Source: Alphaproteobacteria bacterium (GTDB lineage Bacteria; Pseudomonadota; Alphaproteobacteria; UBA9219). From it: a stretch of 57,690 nt of DNA. Position 1 is the first letter of the stretch, and the number at the start of each line of letters is the position of its first letter. A model generated the notes under the pieces. That model saw only the letters and a program-made list of their open reading frames with translations. It was not told where the DNA came from and made no database searches. Both the position numbers and the translations under genes were made by a program. The DNA is taken from positions 1 to 57,690 of the forward strand of contig JABDFY010000012.1 in NCBI GenBank assembly GCA_013286365.1. The letters run 5' to 3'. Positions 31,599 to 39,890 of this stretch are shown in pieces.

Positions 31599-34500
31599 AT
31601 GAACGCTGGCAATAAACCGAAATCAAACGTGAACACGCCATCAAGACACCGACTTGGTGTGACCTCAATGGAGAGGAGATCGTCAAATTGGCCGGTTTCT
31701 CAAGAAATTGTGCTCTATTTACTTGATGCAGCGGAAGACAAATGGAGTCCGCCGCCCATGCGCCATTTGATAATTCAGCCCGTGGTCGTCCATCTTTTAA
31801 GCGACGGCAGTTTTGGTGAGCAACGTAATACCTCGCCCTCTCAACTTGTGCAAAGTCAGGCTCAAACCGCTACATCAGAAGACAAGACCATTTGTAAACT
31901 GATGCAAAGTTCACTTTATGCCGATACTGAAGAATTTCGCTCGCCGCCGGCAGAACCCGATGTTTTGGATGTTGTCATGCGCCGTGTTGTTGCAACCGGG
32001 AGGTGCTATCACCACTCAATCAAAACTGAGCCATTGACGCTCGGCGAAGAAAAGGTCGCTAAACTTGGCTGGCGCGTGGAAGAGGATGGGGTGCAAACAC
32101 CGGCGATCATTGTCGATGATGATATAGCTCGGTTTTTTATTCTTCCAGCCATGCAGCCTTGGTATGTGGATTACAAATCACGACAAGTAGGGCCGCTAAC
32201 ATTTGAAGGATCATTTGGACTCGCACAAAGATTTTTAGCAGGTCCAAAACTTATGCCAAAGGTTGCCGCCTCAATGGCTAAAAAGATGGCAACGCGATCC
32301 TTGTCTGGATCTTTCACGGCACCTCATGCCGTACGATTTGAAACCGGAACTGTCGTGCCACCAACGCCATGCTTGCGTCTGACGATGCGCACGACGGTTA
32401 TTAAAGACACAATCAACGGCGATAATTTTAATCGTATACATCATCTGGCTCTTTTACACTTTGATTATGATGGAACGATTATCGATCCTGACAGTAATCC
32501 GCCGGACCTATTGCGAAAACAAATCGACAATCTAGTGATTTCCACGCCGCGCGACTACGCAGCTGAAACCGCATTTAAAGAGCGACTGATAAAAGGCGCC
32601 GCACTTAGCCCGGCATCAATTTTACCTCCCGATGTACCAAAAGGACGCCTTAGTTACATCTTTCCCAAAGGCTTCAATCAACGTACGCAATGGCTTGATT
32701 TTCTTCATCACCAAGTGCCCAAACTTCGGCATGATGGTTGGACTGTCGATGTCGATGATAGATTTGCAGAACAATTCCAAGCTATCGAAGCCGACTCTGG
32801 GGATAAAGCATGGCAAGGAGATCTCAAAGAAATTGAGGGTGGTGCTTGGTGGTTTTCACTTGATCTCGGCATTATGGTTGAGGGACAGCGTGTGGCACTC
32901 TTGCCGCTCTTGGTACAAGCTGTGCGTAATTTACCTGAACCATCAACTTCAGGGATAGATAGCCTAGCTCATGGCGATAAACTTTATGTAGATCTCCCTG
33001 ACGGTCGCGCTCTAGCGCTACCTTTTAAGCGTGTCCGAAATATTCTGATGACGTTAGTTGAGCTCTATGATCAACCGCTTAACCGTGACGGATCATTGAC
33101 GGTTCCTCTTGATCTTGCGACGGCATTGTCGCGCATCGATACGGCTACAAAAATGCGTTGGCTTGGTGGCGCAAAGCTTAAGGCTTTGATTAAACGGTTA
33201 AAGGCTTTTCAAGGATTAGTCCCCATTGCGCCGCCCCGCGGCTTGCAAGCTACCTTGCGCACCTATCAGCGCGAAGGTCTAAATTGGCTGCAGTTTCTTC
33301 GCGATTATGGTCTCGGTGGCATACTGGCCGATGACATGGGACTGGGCAAAACTATTCAGGCCTTGGCACACATTTTAACCGAGAAAAATGCAGGACGACT
33401 TGATCGACCATGTTTGGTCGTTTGTCCGACTAGCCTCATTCCCAACTGGGAAGATGAAGCAAAAAAGTTTACCCCTAAACTGAAGGTTTTGTCGCTGCAT
33501 GGAAAAACTAGAGCGGCACGATTTAAGGACATCGAAAAAGCTAATCTCGTACTAACGACCTATCCATTGTTAACGCGCGATACCAAGATATTACTAACGG
33601 TCGATTGGCATATTGTGGTGCTTGATGAGGCTCAGGCGATCAAAAATCCTTCTTCGCAAGTTACGCAGCTGGCCTGTGAGCTTAAAGCAAGACACCGCCT
33701 CTGTTTAACTGGTACGCCAATAGAAAACCATCTTGGCGAGGTGTGGTCACATTTTGCGTTCTTAATGCCCGGCATGTTGGGCAGCCATAAGAATTTTACC
33801 AAGCTCTTTCGCATACCTATTGAAAAACACAAGGATGCAGAACGGCAGATATTATTAGCTCGTCGCCTTAAACCGTTTATTCTTAGAAGAAACAAATCTG
33901 ACGTAGCCAAAGAATTGCCGCCAAAGACAGAAATCGTTCATTATGTCGAGTTCGAGTCCGCTCAGCGCGATCTTTATGAGACGTTACGCCTTACGATGCA
34001 TGAGAAAGTGCAACAGGCTGTACAAGACAAAGGCTTCAACCGTAGCCGAATTGTCATACTCGATGCTCTTATGAAATTGCGGCAGACCTGTTGTGATCCG
34101 CGTTTGGTTAAGCTGCCTGGAGCAAAGAAAGTGAGGCAAAGCGCAAAATTAGAAAGCCTTATGGAAATGTTGCCTGAATTGATCGAAGAGGGCCGACGAA
34201 TCCTTCTATTTTCGCAATTTACGTCAATGCTCGATCTCATAAAGCCAGAGTTGGAAAAGACAAATATTTCATTCGTTGAAATCCGAGGCGATACGGTAGA
34301 TCGTAAAACACCGGTGACAAGATTTCAGAGCGGGACTGTTCCTTTGTTTCTGATCAGTCTGAAAGCGGGTGGTACAGGTCTTAATCTCACGGCTGCCGAT
34401 ACTGTTATTCATTATGACCCGTGGTGGAACCCGGCGGTTGAAAACCAGGCCACAGATCGTACGCACCGTATTGGGCAAAGCAAATCGGTCTTTGTTTATA

Positions 34501-34652
34501 AATTAATTGCCAAGGGTACCGTCGAGGAGCGCATTATAGAATTGCAGAACCGAAAGCGCGGCTTGGCCATGGCGATTATGGAAGAGCGCCCTGAAGCGAT
34601 CGCAGCCTTTGAAGCAAATGACCTCGATTACTTGTTTCGGGAAGCGACTTAA
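31599..34652 (+). CDS. SNF2-family DEAD/DEAH-type helicase
   Basis: 1017 aa. The C-terminal half is a complete SNF2 motor: motif I DDMGLGKT, motif II DEAQ, motif III LTGTPIENHLGEVW, motif IV region LLFSQFTSMLDLI, motif V LKAGGTGLNLT and motif VI QATDRTHRIGQ. The first 500 residues are divergent and include a region around WWFSLDLGIMVEGQR that matches the SNF2-associated domain of bacterial members. Likely an ATP-driven DNA or RNA-polymerase remodeller, as for RapA. No close partners; the start is uncertain (weak ribosome site). Confidence 0.9.
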   Translation: MNAGNKPKSNVNTPSRHRLGVTSMERRSSNWPVSQEIVLYLLDAAEDKWSPPPMRHLIIQPVVVHLLSDGSFGEQRNTSPSQLVQSQAQTATSEDKTICKLMQSSLYADTEEFRSPPAEPDVLDVVMRRVVATGRCYHHSIKTEPLTLGEEKVAKLGWRVEEDGVQTPAIIVDDDIARFFILPAMQPWYVDYKSRQVGPLTFEGSFGLAQRFLAGPKLMPKVAASMAKKMATRSLSGSFTAPHAVRFETGTVVPPTPCLRLTMRTTVIKDTINGDNFNRIHHLALLHFDYDGTIIDPDSNPPDLLRKQIDNLVISTPRDYAAETAFKERLIKGAALSPASILPPDVPKGRLSYIFPKGFNQRTQWLDFLHHQVPKLRHDGWTVDVDDRFAEQFQAIEADSGDKAWQGDLKEIEGGAWWFSLDLGIMVEGQRVALLPLLVQAVRNLPEPSTSGIDSLAHGDKLYVDLPDGRALALPFKRVRNILMTLVELYDQPLNRDGSLTVPLDLATALSRIDTATKMRWLGGAKLKALIKRLKAFQGLVPIAPPRGLQATLRTYQREGLNWLQFLRDYGLGGILADDMGLGKTIQALAHILTEKNAGRLDRPCLVVCPTSLIPNWEDEAKKFTPKLKVLSLHGKTRAARFKDIEKANLVLTTYPLLTRDTKILLTVDWHIVVLDEAQAIKNPSSQVTQLACELKARHRLCLTGTPIENHLGEVWSHFAFLMPGMLGSHKNFTKLFRIPIEKHKDAERQILLARRLKPFILRRNKSDVAKELPPKTEIVHYVEFESAQRDLYETLRLTMHEKVQQAVQDKGFNRSRIVILDALMKLRQTCCDPRLVKLPGAKKVRQSAKLESLMEMLPELIEEGRRILLFSQFTSMLDLIKPELEKTNISFVEIRGDTVDRKTPVTRFQSGTVPLFLISLKAGGTGLNLTAADTVIHYDPWWNPAVENQATDRTHRIGQSKSVFVYKLIAKGTVEERIIELQNRKRGLAMAIMEERPEAIAAFEANDLDYLFREAT

Positions 34653-34847
34653 GCCTCTGGATCCTGCGTCGAGCTCAAAAGCCTCGTAATCTGTTAATAT
34701 TTCAAGCAATTGGTAAATTTTTCTTGGCAATAATTTATAAGGCTAGGCCAAAGAAGAATTGGTTAGTTAGTGAATCACTGCTAATATTCTTACTTCCTAC
34801 CTATGATTAGCTGCGATCACTTGCGGATCTATACGGAGACTCTAAAA

Positions 34848-35504
34848 ATGCCAAAAGAACCCAATTCTCGTAAGACCGCCGGCGGTACAAGTTTGGATAA
34901 AGTTAATCTCATGGTCGTTGATGGCAGCGCCAAATCTGGCGAGCTCATTAAATCCATTCTCGTTGAACTTGGTTTTAACAACGTTTTCATCGCCAGCGAC
35001 GGGTATCAGGGCGTAAAGATGATCCGTGAAAAACATATTGATCTTGTATTTACGGATTGGGAGTTATTCGTTCTTAAAAAACCATTATTAGCGGCTGATC
35101 CTGCGGAATCTTCTGATGTTCCCAAAGCTGATGCTGAGATTAAACCAGAAATTAAGCCAGAGATTAAGCCTTTAAACGGCGCCTTGTTCGTCAAAAGGTT
35201 GCGGGGTTCTACTTCTTCACCCAATCCTTTCATTCCAGTCATCATGCTGTTACCAAAAGTAAATGACAACGACATCGCAGAAGCGCGCGATGCCGGTGTT
35301 AATGAAATTGTTCTCAAGCCATTTTGTGCCGGCGATTTATGCCAAAAAGTCATAAGTATTATCGATAAACCAAGAATATTTGTTACATCGGGGACATATA
35401 AAGGCCCTTGCCGCCGTCTTGCTGCTACGCCATTGCCGAAAGAATCTTCTGAAAGAAGAATACGCGAAATTCGCCTCATTCGTATAGATGAGCATCGTCG
35501 TTAA
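34848..35504 (+). CDS. Response-regulator receiver protein with internal insertion
   Basis: 218 aa from the ATG at 34848 (GGAG eight bases upstream). A receiver domain is recognisable: NLMVVDG at strand 1, phosphoacceptor Asp in LVFTDWE, and the lysine in EIVLKPF. Between the Asp and the next helix lies a 40-residue insert with three tandem EIKP units and a flanking Ala/Asp-rich piece. After the receiver comes a basic Arg-rich tail (RRIREIRLIRIDEHRR). No DNA-binding domain is seen. The partner gene follows after 13 bases. Confidence 0.8.
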   Translation: MPKEPNSRKTAGGTSLDKVNLMVVDGSAKSGELIKSILVELGFNNVFIASDGYQGVKMIREKHIDLVFTDWELFVLKKPLLAADPAESSDVPKADAEIKPEIKPEIKPLNGALFVKRLRGSTSSPNPFIPVIMLLPKVNDNDIAEARDAGVNEIVLKPFCAGDLCQKVISIIDKPRIFVTSGTYKGPCRRLAATPLPKESSERRIREIRLIRIDEHRR

Positions 35505-35517
35505 CCTGGAGGGTAGT

Positions 35518-36030
35518 TTGAGTAGTGAAAAAGTTGATGATCCCGGCCATACCACAGCCTATGAGGCCAATTTTAAACTGAAAAAGGCAATAGGAGAGAA
35601 TATCCCTCTCGATACGATCTTCACACCTGAAAAAATAGCTGCAGGCGACAAGGCCATCAGCGATAGTCGTAATCAGTTCTTCATCGTGGCTACAGCGGAA
35701 ATTGAAAAATTATTAACGCTCGTAAATTCTGAGTCTATTGATATCAATAAAGTTTTGCCTGAAGTGGCGAGGATAACGGCCAGCTTGAAGGGGGAAGGGG
35801 AGATCCACGGATTTCTACTGATTCAGAAAATTTGTTCGCATCTATTAGATACATGCCAAGACCAAGATGACAATAGCGCGACCAAGCTAGGGCTCATCCG
35901 CGATCTGCTTCAGGCTATGCATTTTGCCGTCAAACATGAGGTCAAGGATGACGGCGGCGACACAGGTAGGGCTTTATTGGCTGACATGTCGCATTATCGT
36001 GAGCAAAAGAAAACTAAAACACGTTCTTAG
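35518..36030 (+). CDS. Helical protein coupled to the receiver gene, 170 aa
   Basis: The TTG at 35518 is chosen over an in-frame ATG at 35488 because GGAGGG sits directly before it (35507-35512) and after the stop of the receiver gene. The protein is acidic, largely helical (AEIEKLLTLVNSESIDINKVL, HGFLLIQKICSHLLDTC) with a basic end. It could be an HPt-like or CheZ-like partner by position, but I see no clear phosphotransfer motif, so the family is unassigned. Confidence 0.65.
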   Translation: MSSEKVDDPGHTTAYEANFKLKKAIGENIPLDTIFTPEKIAAGDKAISDSRNQFFIVATAEIEKLLTLVNSESIDINKVLPEVARITASLKGEGEIHGFLLIQKICSHLLDTCQDQDDNSATKLGLIRDLLQAMHFAVKHEVKDDGGDTGRALLADMSHYREQKKTKTRS

Positions 36031-36064
36031 TGTTGCTTAGTTTACAGCTGTGCCGCCAAAGACG

Positions 36065-36841
36065 TCAATTACGTGGGGCGGCTCGACGTTCATAGCCAAG
36101 ATTAGTTGTAATATCTTCGCCATAGAGTACGCAGCAAGCTGTGCACGAAAATGATGAGATCACCGCGATAAATAAAACCTGGGCAATGATATAAAGTGGC
36201 TCTATTCCTATTTGATCTATGAGAAAATATAAAGGCCCCATTATTAGCATTAGCATGAAAGAATTTATCGTTAATCGTAAAAACTTGCCTTTAGATAGTC
36301 GCCAGCTCGTCAATATTGGTAAATTGATGTTGTTGACTGCCAATGGAACAACAAGGAGCGATCTTATTAACGCCCAAAAACAAATTGAAATCGACAAGGC
36401 AAGAACTCCAAAAAGTGCGAAATGTGATAACATTGTATTGTTGTCCAGTGATTTCAGCAGCGCTAGAAAGACGAGCATCATAACGAGGCTCATCAACATG
36501 AATGATACTCCAACAAGCGCAACGCAGCCAAAGACATAGGCAAAGTGTTGCAGACTGGGACGTATCGTGCCGCTGATGGGTTCTTGATATAAATAGCAAG
36601 TTGAAAAAAAATAGAGCAGAGCCACACTTGCGGCCGCGTTAGTCAGCCACCATGCACTGTTGTTGAGAAAAAAATGCGTAAAGTAGTATAGCAAAGTTAA
36701 GCCAATGACAGATAGGGCGGCTCCTTTTAACCATAAGCGCTGGTAGAGAGCAAAAGTTCTCAAGGCATCTATCCAGAGACCCTCCAACAGAAAGCTCCAA
36801 ATGCTTTCTTTTATACCTGGTGCCTTCTGCATATTCATCAT
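36065..36841 (-). CDS. Integral membrane protein, 258 aa, unrecognised
   Basis: About six membrane helices (GAALSVIGLTLLYYFTHFF, VFGCVALVGVSFMLMSLVMML, LALSISICFWALIRSLLVV and others) with a short cytoplasmic N-terminus and a C-terminal tail ending near RRAAPRN. No signature motif. It is convergent with the receiver/helical pair and divergent from the small basic reading frame at 36859. No family recognised. Confidence 0.7.
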   Translation of the reverse strand: MMNMQKAPGIKESIWSFLLEGLWIDALRTFALYQRLWLKGAALSVIGLTLLYYFTHFFLNNSAWWLTNAAASVALLYFFSTCYLYQEPISGTIRPSLQHFAYVFGCVALVGVSFMLMSLVMMLVFLALLKSLDNNTMLSHFALFGVLALSISICFWALIRSLLVVPLAVNNINLPILTSWRLSKGKFLRLTINSFMLMLIMGPLYFLIDQIGIEPLYIIAQVLFIAVISSFSCTACCVLYGEDITTNLGYERRAAPRN

Positions 36842-37203
36842 AGCTATGGAGGTTGATCATGCGGCACTATAAGAAGCCGCGTGGGCGATTTCGTCATATG
36901 ACCAGGCTGAAATCTATGGGATTTGCATTAAAGATCGGTTAAAAGCCATAGGTATTTGGCATCTGTTACCAAAGATGTAGACCTTGCCTTTGCAGCTTAT
37001 TTTTAATGAGCTGAAAAAAATCTTGTATGCGCAGCGATGCAAATTTTGTGAGCAAGAAAATATATCTAGTTACTTTCATGATGTTTTTCTATATTGCCTC
37101 TGAATTGAGCCGATCTTGTGTTGTTGATATTGTAGGCGTGCGGTAGTTACAGTTGTCAGGCAGGCGTAGAGATTTTTTATAATACATTTTAGCGAGTGAT
37201 AAT
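36842..37203. other. Intergenic region, 362 bp
   Basis: Besides the short frame at 36859-36942, which has a perfect ribosome site, I see nothing defined. The sequence is AT-rich before the protease-like gene and presumably carries its promoter. Confidence 0.4.
36859..36942 (+). CDS. Candidate basic small protein, 27 aa
   Basis: A 27-codon frame starting with ATG at 36859, with GGAGG six bases upstream. The product is strongly basic (about eleven Arg/Lys/His) with two internal methionines, begins MRHYKKPRGRF, and has no hydrophobic segment. It lies divergently between two genes, and no homologue is known to me. The perfect ribosome site supports translation, but length and lack of family make it uncertain. 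Confidence 0.35.
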   Translation: MRHYKKPRGRFRHMTRLKSMGFALKIG

Positions 37204-38088
37204 TTGTCGAAACAAGACATTGGAAGAAGAGCCCTGATAGCGGCAGCGCTGAGCGTGCCGACCGCTACTGTATTTCTTGAACTTTCAGCGGCGTGGCGTT
37301 TGCGCAAACAGGAGTTTGAACGTTGGCAATTTAAGCAAGCTCCCAGCCTTGATGTGATAACGACCAACGGATTCCAGGCTGAAAGTAGTAAAATTCCTTG
37401 GCTAGAGGATGCACGACGTAGTGTTGGTCATATTAGATTTTTGGGTCGGAACCCAGCGCATGACGGTTCATGCACCTATATTGGGAAAGACATATTTGTC
37501 CTTTGCCGTCACGAATTTCATGATGCGTTCGATTTAAATCATCCTATCCTTGTGGAGTTTTCCTTGCCTAACGTTGGAATGCTTCAAACGCGTGTCGCGG
37601 CGGTCCAGTTTTTTAGTACGAGAGGTAGCGCCAAACTCGATATAGCCTTTCTAACTATTGATAGACAGTTTATTTCAGTTTCTGGTCTTAAACCAGTCGT
37701 TTGGGGCCCATCCGGATTGAATGGCAGACAACAATTAGAACCCTTAGTTAGTCTCGGATTCCGTAATGGTATTTTGCACTGCGAGCGAGGATATTCAAGG
37801 CCAGCAACGACATCAATGCAGGCTGACGATAATAACTCTTATGTTTGCGAGGTGAGTGGCAGCGGTGAAATATTTGCAGGAATGTCGGGTGGTCCTGTAT
37901 TTAATCTTGAGGGAAAATTTAAAGGCATTAATACCGGTAAAGTTGATGAGCGGAATCATGGTCTCTTGTTTTTACCAGCATTTGAAATTGCGAAAGTGCT
38001 TAGTCTCATGCCCAATGGTTTCTCCATACCGGTTTTTCCTGACCCCACAAAAATTTCACCTGGCTGTATACTGAAACCTATTCTCTGA
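37204..38088 (+). CDS. Trypsin-like serine protease-fold protein with Tat-like leader
   Basis: 294 aa from a TTG start. The N-terminus has an RR pair followed by a hydrophobic stretch (GRRALIAAALSVPTATVF), close to a Tat signal or a signal anchor. The protease triad appears intact in order: His in VLCRHEFHDAF, Asp in KLDIAFLTI, Ser in GMSGGPVFN. The last segment includes LFLPAFEIAKVL. It probably cleaves periplasmic proteins. It sits between the unknown membrane gene and cheY, in the same direction as the latter, with 219 bp between. Confidence 0.72.
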   Translation: MSKQDIGRRALIAAALSVPTATVFLELSAAWRLRKQEFERWQFKQAPSLDVITTNGFQAESSKIPWLEDARRSVGHIRFLGRNPAHDGSCTYIGKDIFVLCRHEFHDAFDLNHPILVEFSLPNVGMLQTRVAAVQFFSTRGSAKLDIAFLTIDRQFISVSGLKPVVWGPSGLNGRQQLEPLVSLGFRNGILHCERGYSRPATTSMQADDNNSYVCEVSGSGEIFAGMSGGPVFNLEGKFKGINTGKVDERNHGLLFLPAFEIAKVLSLMPNGFSIPVFPDPTKISPGCILKPIL

Positions 38089-38307
38089 CAACGAATCCGG
38101 TGATTTTCCAGGCCTTGCAAAAAATAGATGTAGCGGTTGAATTGCATGATCCAGGCAGCGTAGGCGACGAGGGATCACAGTTTAATCTAGCTTATCCTAT
38201 TGAATAACATTGAAATAATAGAAATATAAGTTAACTGTTTATAAACAGAAAGTGGTTAAAAATAAAAGGGCTTCTCATGATTCCCTTTTTCGCGACGGAG
38301 TGTGCTT

Positions 38308-38736
38308 ATGAGCGTGCGTATATTGGTTGTCGATGACAATTTGATGATGCGACAAATGCTCGCGTCGCAATTGAATGCAATGGATTATAAGGATGTCTCT
38401 AAGGCTGTGCATGGTGTTGATGCCATGAGCCAACTTATTGATTCACATGCGAAAGGCAACCCGTTTGACCTGGTTTTGCTTGATTGGAGCATGCCAGAGA
38501 TGAACGGCCTAGATTTCTTAGTCAAATGCCGCAACGACAATCGTTTTGCCAAGACAGCTATCGTCATGATTACATCCGAGAGTGAGAAGCAAAATATTGT
38601 GAAAGCGCTTGAATCGGGAGCAACTTCCTATCTAACAAAGCCGTTTTCTCCTCCAGTGCTTCAGGAAAAAATTAGGCAAGTCGTTGAATGGTTGGGTTCG
38701 GCGAAAGCCGACGCGCAGGCAAAAACTCATGCCTAA
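38308..38736 (+). CDS. cheY: CheY-like single-domain response regulator
   Basis: 142 aa, one receiver domain. DDN at the acidic pocket, phosphoacceptor Asp in LLDWSMPEMNGL, Thr in VMITSESEKQN and Lys in YLTKPFSPP are all present. ACGGAG precedes the ATG at 38308. It overlaps the next gene (cheX) by eight bases, so the two are translationally coupled. It is the most likely phosphoacceptor of the CheA-like kinase downstream. Confidence 0.93.
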   Translation: MSVRILVVDDNLMMRQMLASQLNAMDYKDVSKAVHGVDAMSQLIDSHAKGNPFDLVLLDWSMPEMNGLDFLVKCRNDNRFAKTAIVMITSESEKQNIVKALESGATSYLTKPFSPPVLQEKIRQVVEWLGSAKADAQAKTHA

Positions 38737-39208
38737 CAAAAACCAAGAACTTGCTCGCAGCATTTCAGGAATCATCCGACAATCCGTGACGAACACGATT
38801 GCTACGTTGTTTAATGTCTCTGTCAATGCCAGCGAAGATGTGCACAAGGTTCCATCCGGTGACGATTTTGTCTGTTGCGGCGAACTTGTCCAGGATGACG
38901 CACGCGCTACGCTTATGTTTCTCTTTGATCGGGAACTGATTGAACGGCTCTTAGGTTGCGTGTTTTCTGCTAGTGAGCTGATAGACGATACGGCGATCTA
39001 TGAATCGGCAGCATTAGAAATTGTAAATATTGTCGGAAACAATCTAAAAATGTATCTGAATGTGCATGGCTATAAGCTGAATATGTCCATACCTTACGTT
39101 CCTGACCGTGAGGGACAAGCGCCAGCCGAAGAGCCTCTGGTTCAGATGACGTTTTCAGCGAAGAATAGCGCCGTTATGGGCGTTGATTTTTATCTACGCA
39201 GAGCTTAG
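38729..39208 (+). CDS. cheX: CheX-like chemotaxis phosphatase
   Basis: 159 aa. The CheX motif E-x2-N and the following GN are visible in ALEIVNIVGNNLKMYL, where the acidic and amide residues dephosphorylate CheY-P. The middle part VVCCGELVQDDARATLMFLF is a typical CheX/FliY strand pattern. The ATG at 38729 overlaps the cheY stop, so the likely partner is the receiver upstream. Confidence 0.85.
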   Translation: MPNKNQELARSISGIIRQSVTNTIATLFNVSVNASEDVHKVPSGDDFVCCGELVQDDARATLMFLFDRELIERLLGCVFSASELIDDTAIYESAALEIVNIVGNNLKMYLNVHGYKLNMSIPYVPDREGQAPAEEPLVQMTFSAKNSAVMGVDFYLRRA

Positions 39209-39363
39209 ATTATTCCTTTCTATCGACGCATCCCATAAATTGAGTTCATATCCTGTTAGGTGTCGCATACATCGAAGGTTATATGCGTTTCCGTAATGTA
39301 AGAAGAAAATGTGGGAGAGACCGACCTTTGCCGTGTCTTTAGGGGAATCTTACTGGGGGAAGT

Positions 39364-39846
39364 ATGAGGAAATCAGGTTATTTATTAATTTTATTTACGC
39401 TGTTGATGATTTCAGTTCAGGTTGCCGTCGCAGATAATGCGGTTTCTAATGAAACCAGCTCACCACAACAGGCCATAGATATCGTCAAAAAAGCCATCAA
39501 TTACATTAAAACCAACGGAACAGACAAGGCTTATGCCTTATTTGATGACCATACAGGACCCTTTGTCGACAAAGATCTTTATGTAGTGGTGTACGATTTT
39601 AACGGCAAGTGCCTGGCGCATGGCGCCAATGAGAAACTTATTGGCAGAAATCTCATCGATGCCCAAGACGTCGATGGTAAATATTATGTCAAAGAACGTG
39701 TAGAGATGGCAAAAACGAACGAAAGCTATTGGACGGAATATAAATTCTCCGATCCCATTACAAAAAAACTGGAGCCCAAAAGTACATATTGTGAAAAGCT
39801 GAACGACACGGTGGTATGTGCCGGTGTTTATAATCAATCTCCTTAA
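39364..39846 (+). CDS. Secreted single-Cache-domain sensor protein
   Basis: 160 aa. A signal peptide (LLILFTLLMISVQVAVA) precedes a Cache_2-type domain: AIDIVKKAINYIKTNG, FVDKDLYVVVYDFNGKCLAHGAN, LIGRNLIDAQDVDGK and WTEYKF, the last three being signature pieces of Cache ligand-binding domains. There is no membrane anchor or signalling domain. GGGGGAAG precedes the start. Located between cheX and the kinase, it may be a periplasmic ligand-binding partner of the kinase. Confidence 0.82.
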   Translation: MRKSGYLLILFTLLMISVQVAVADNAVSNETSSPQQAIDIVKKAINYIKTNGTDKAYALFDDHTGPFVDKDLYVVVYDFNGKCLAHGANEKLIGRNLIDAQDVDGKYYVKERVEMAKTNESYWTEYKFSDPITKKLEPKSTYCEKLNDTVVCAGVYNQSP

Positions 39847-39890
39847 TCCTTCCTTTCTTCGCAGCGCCTCTTTCTTCAAGGCATTTTCTC

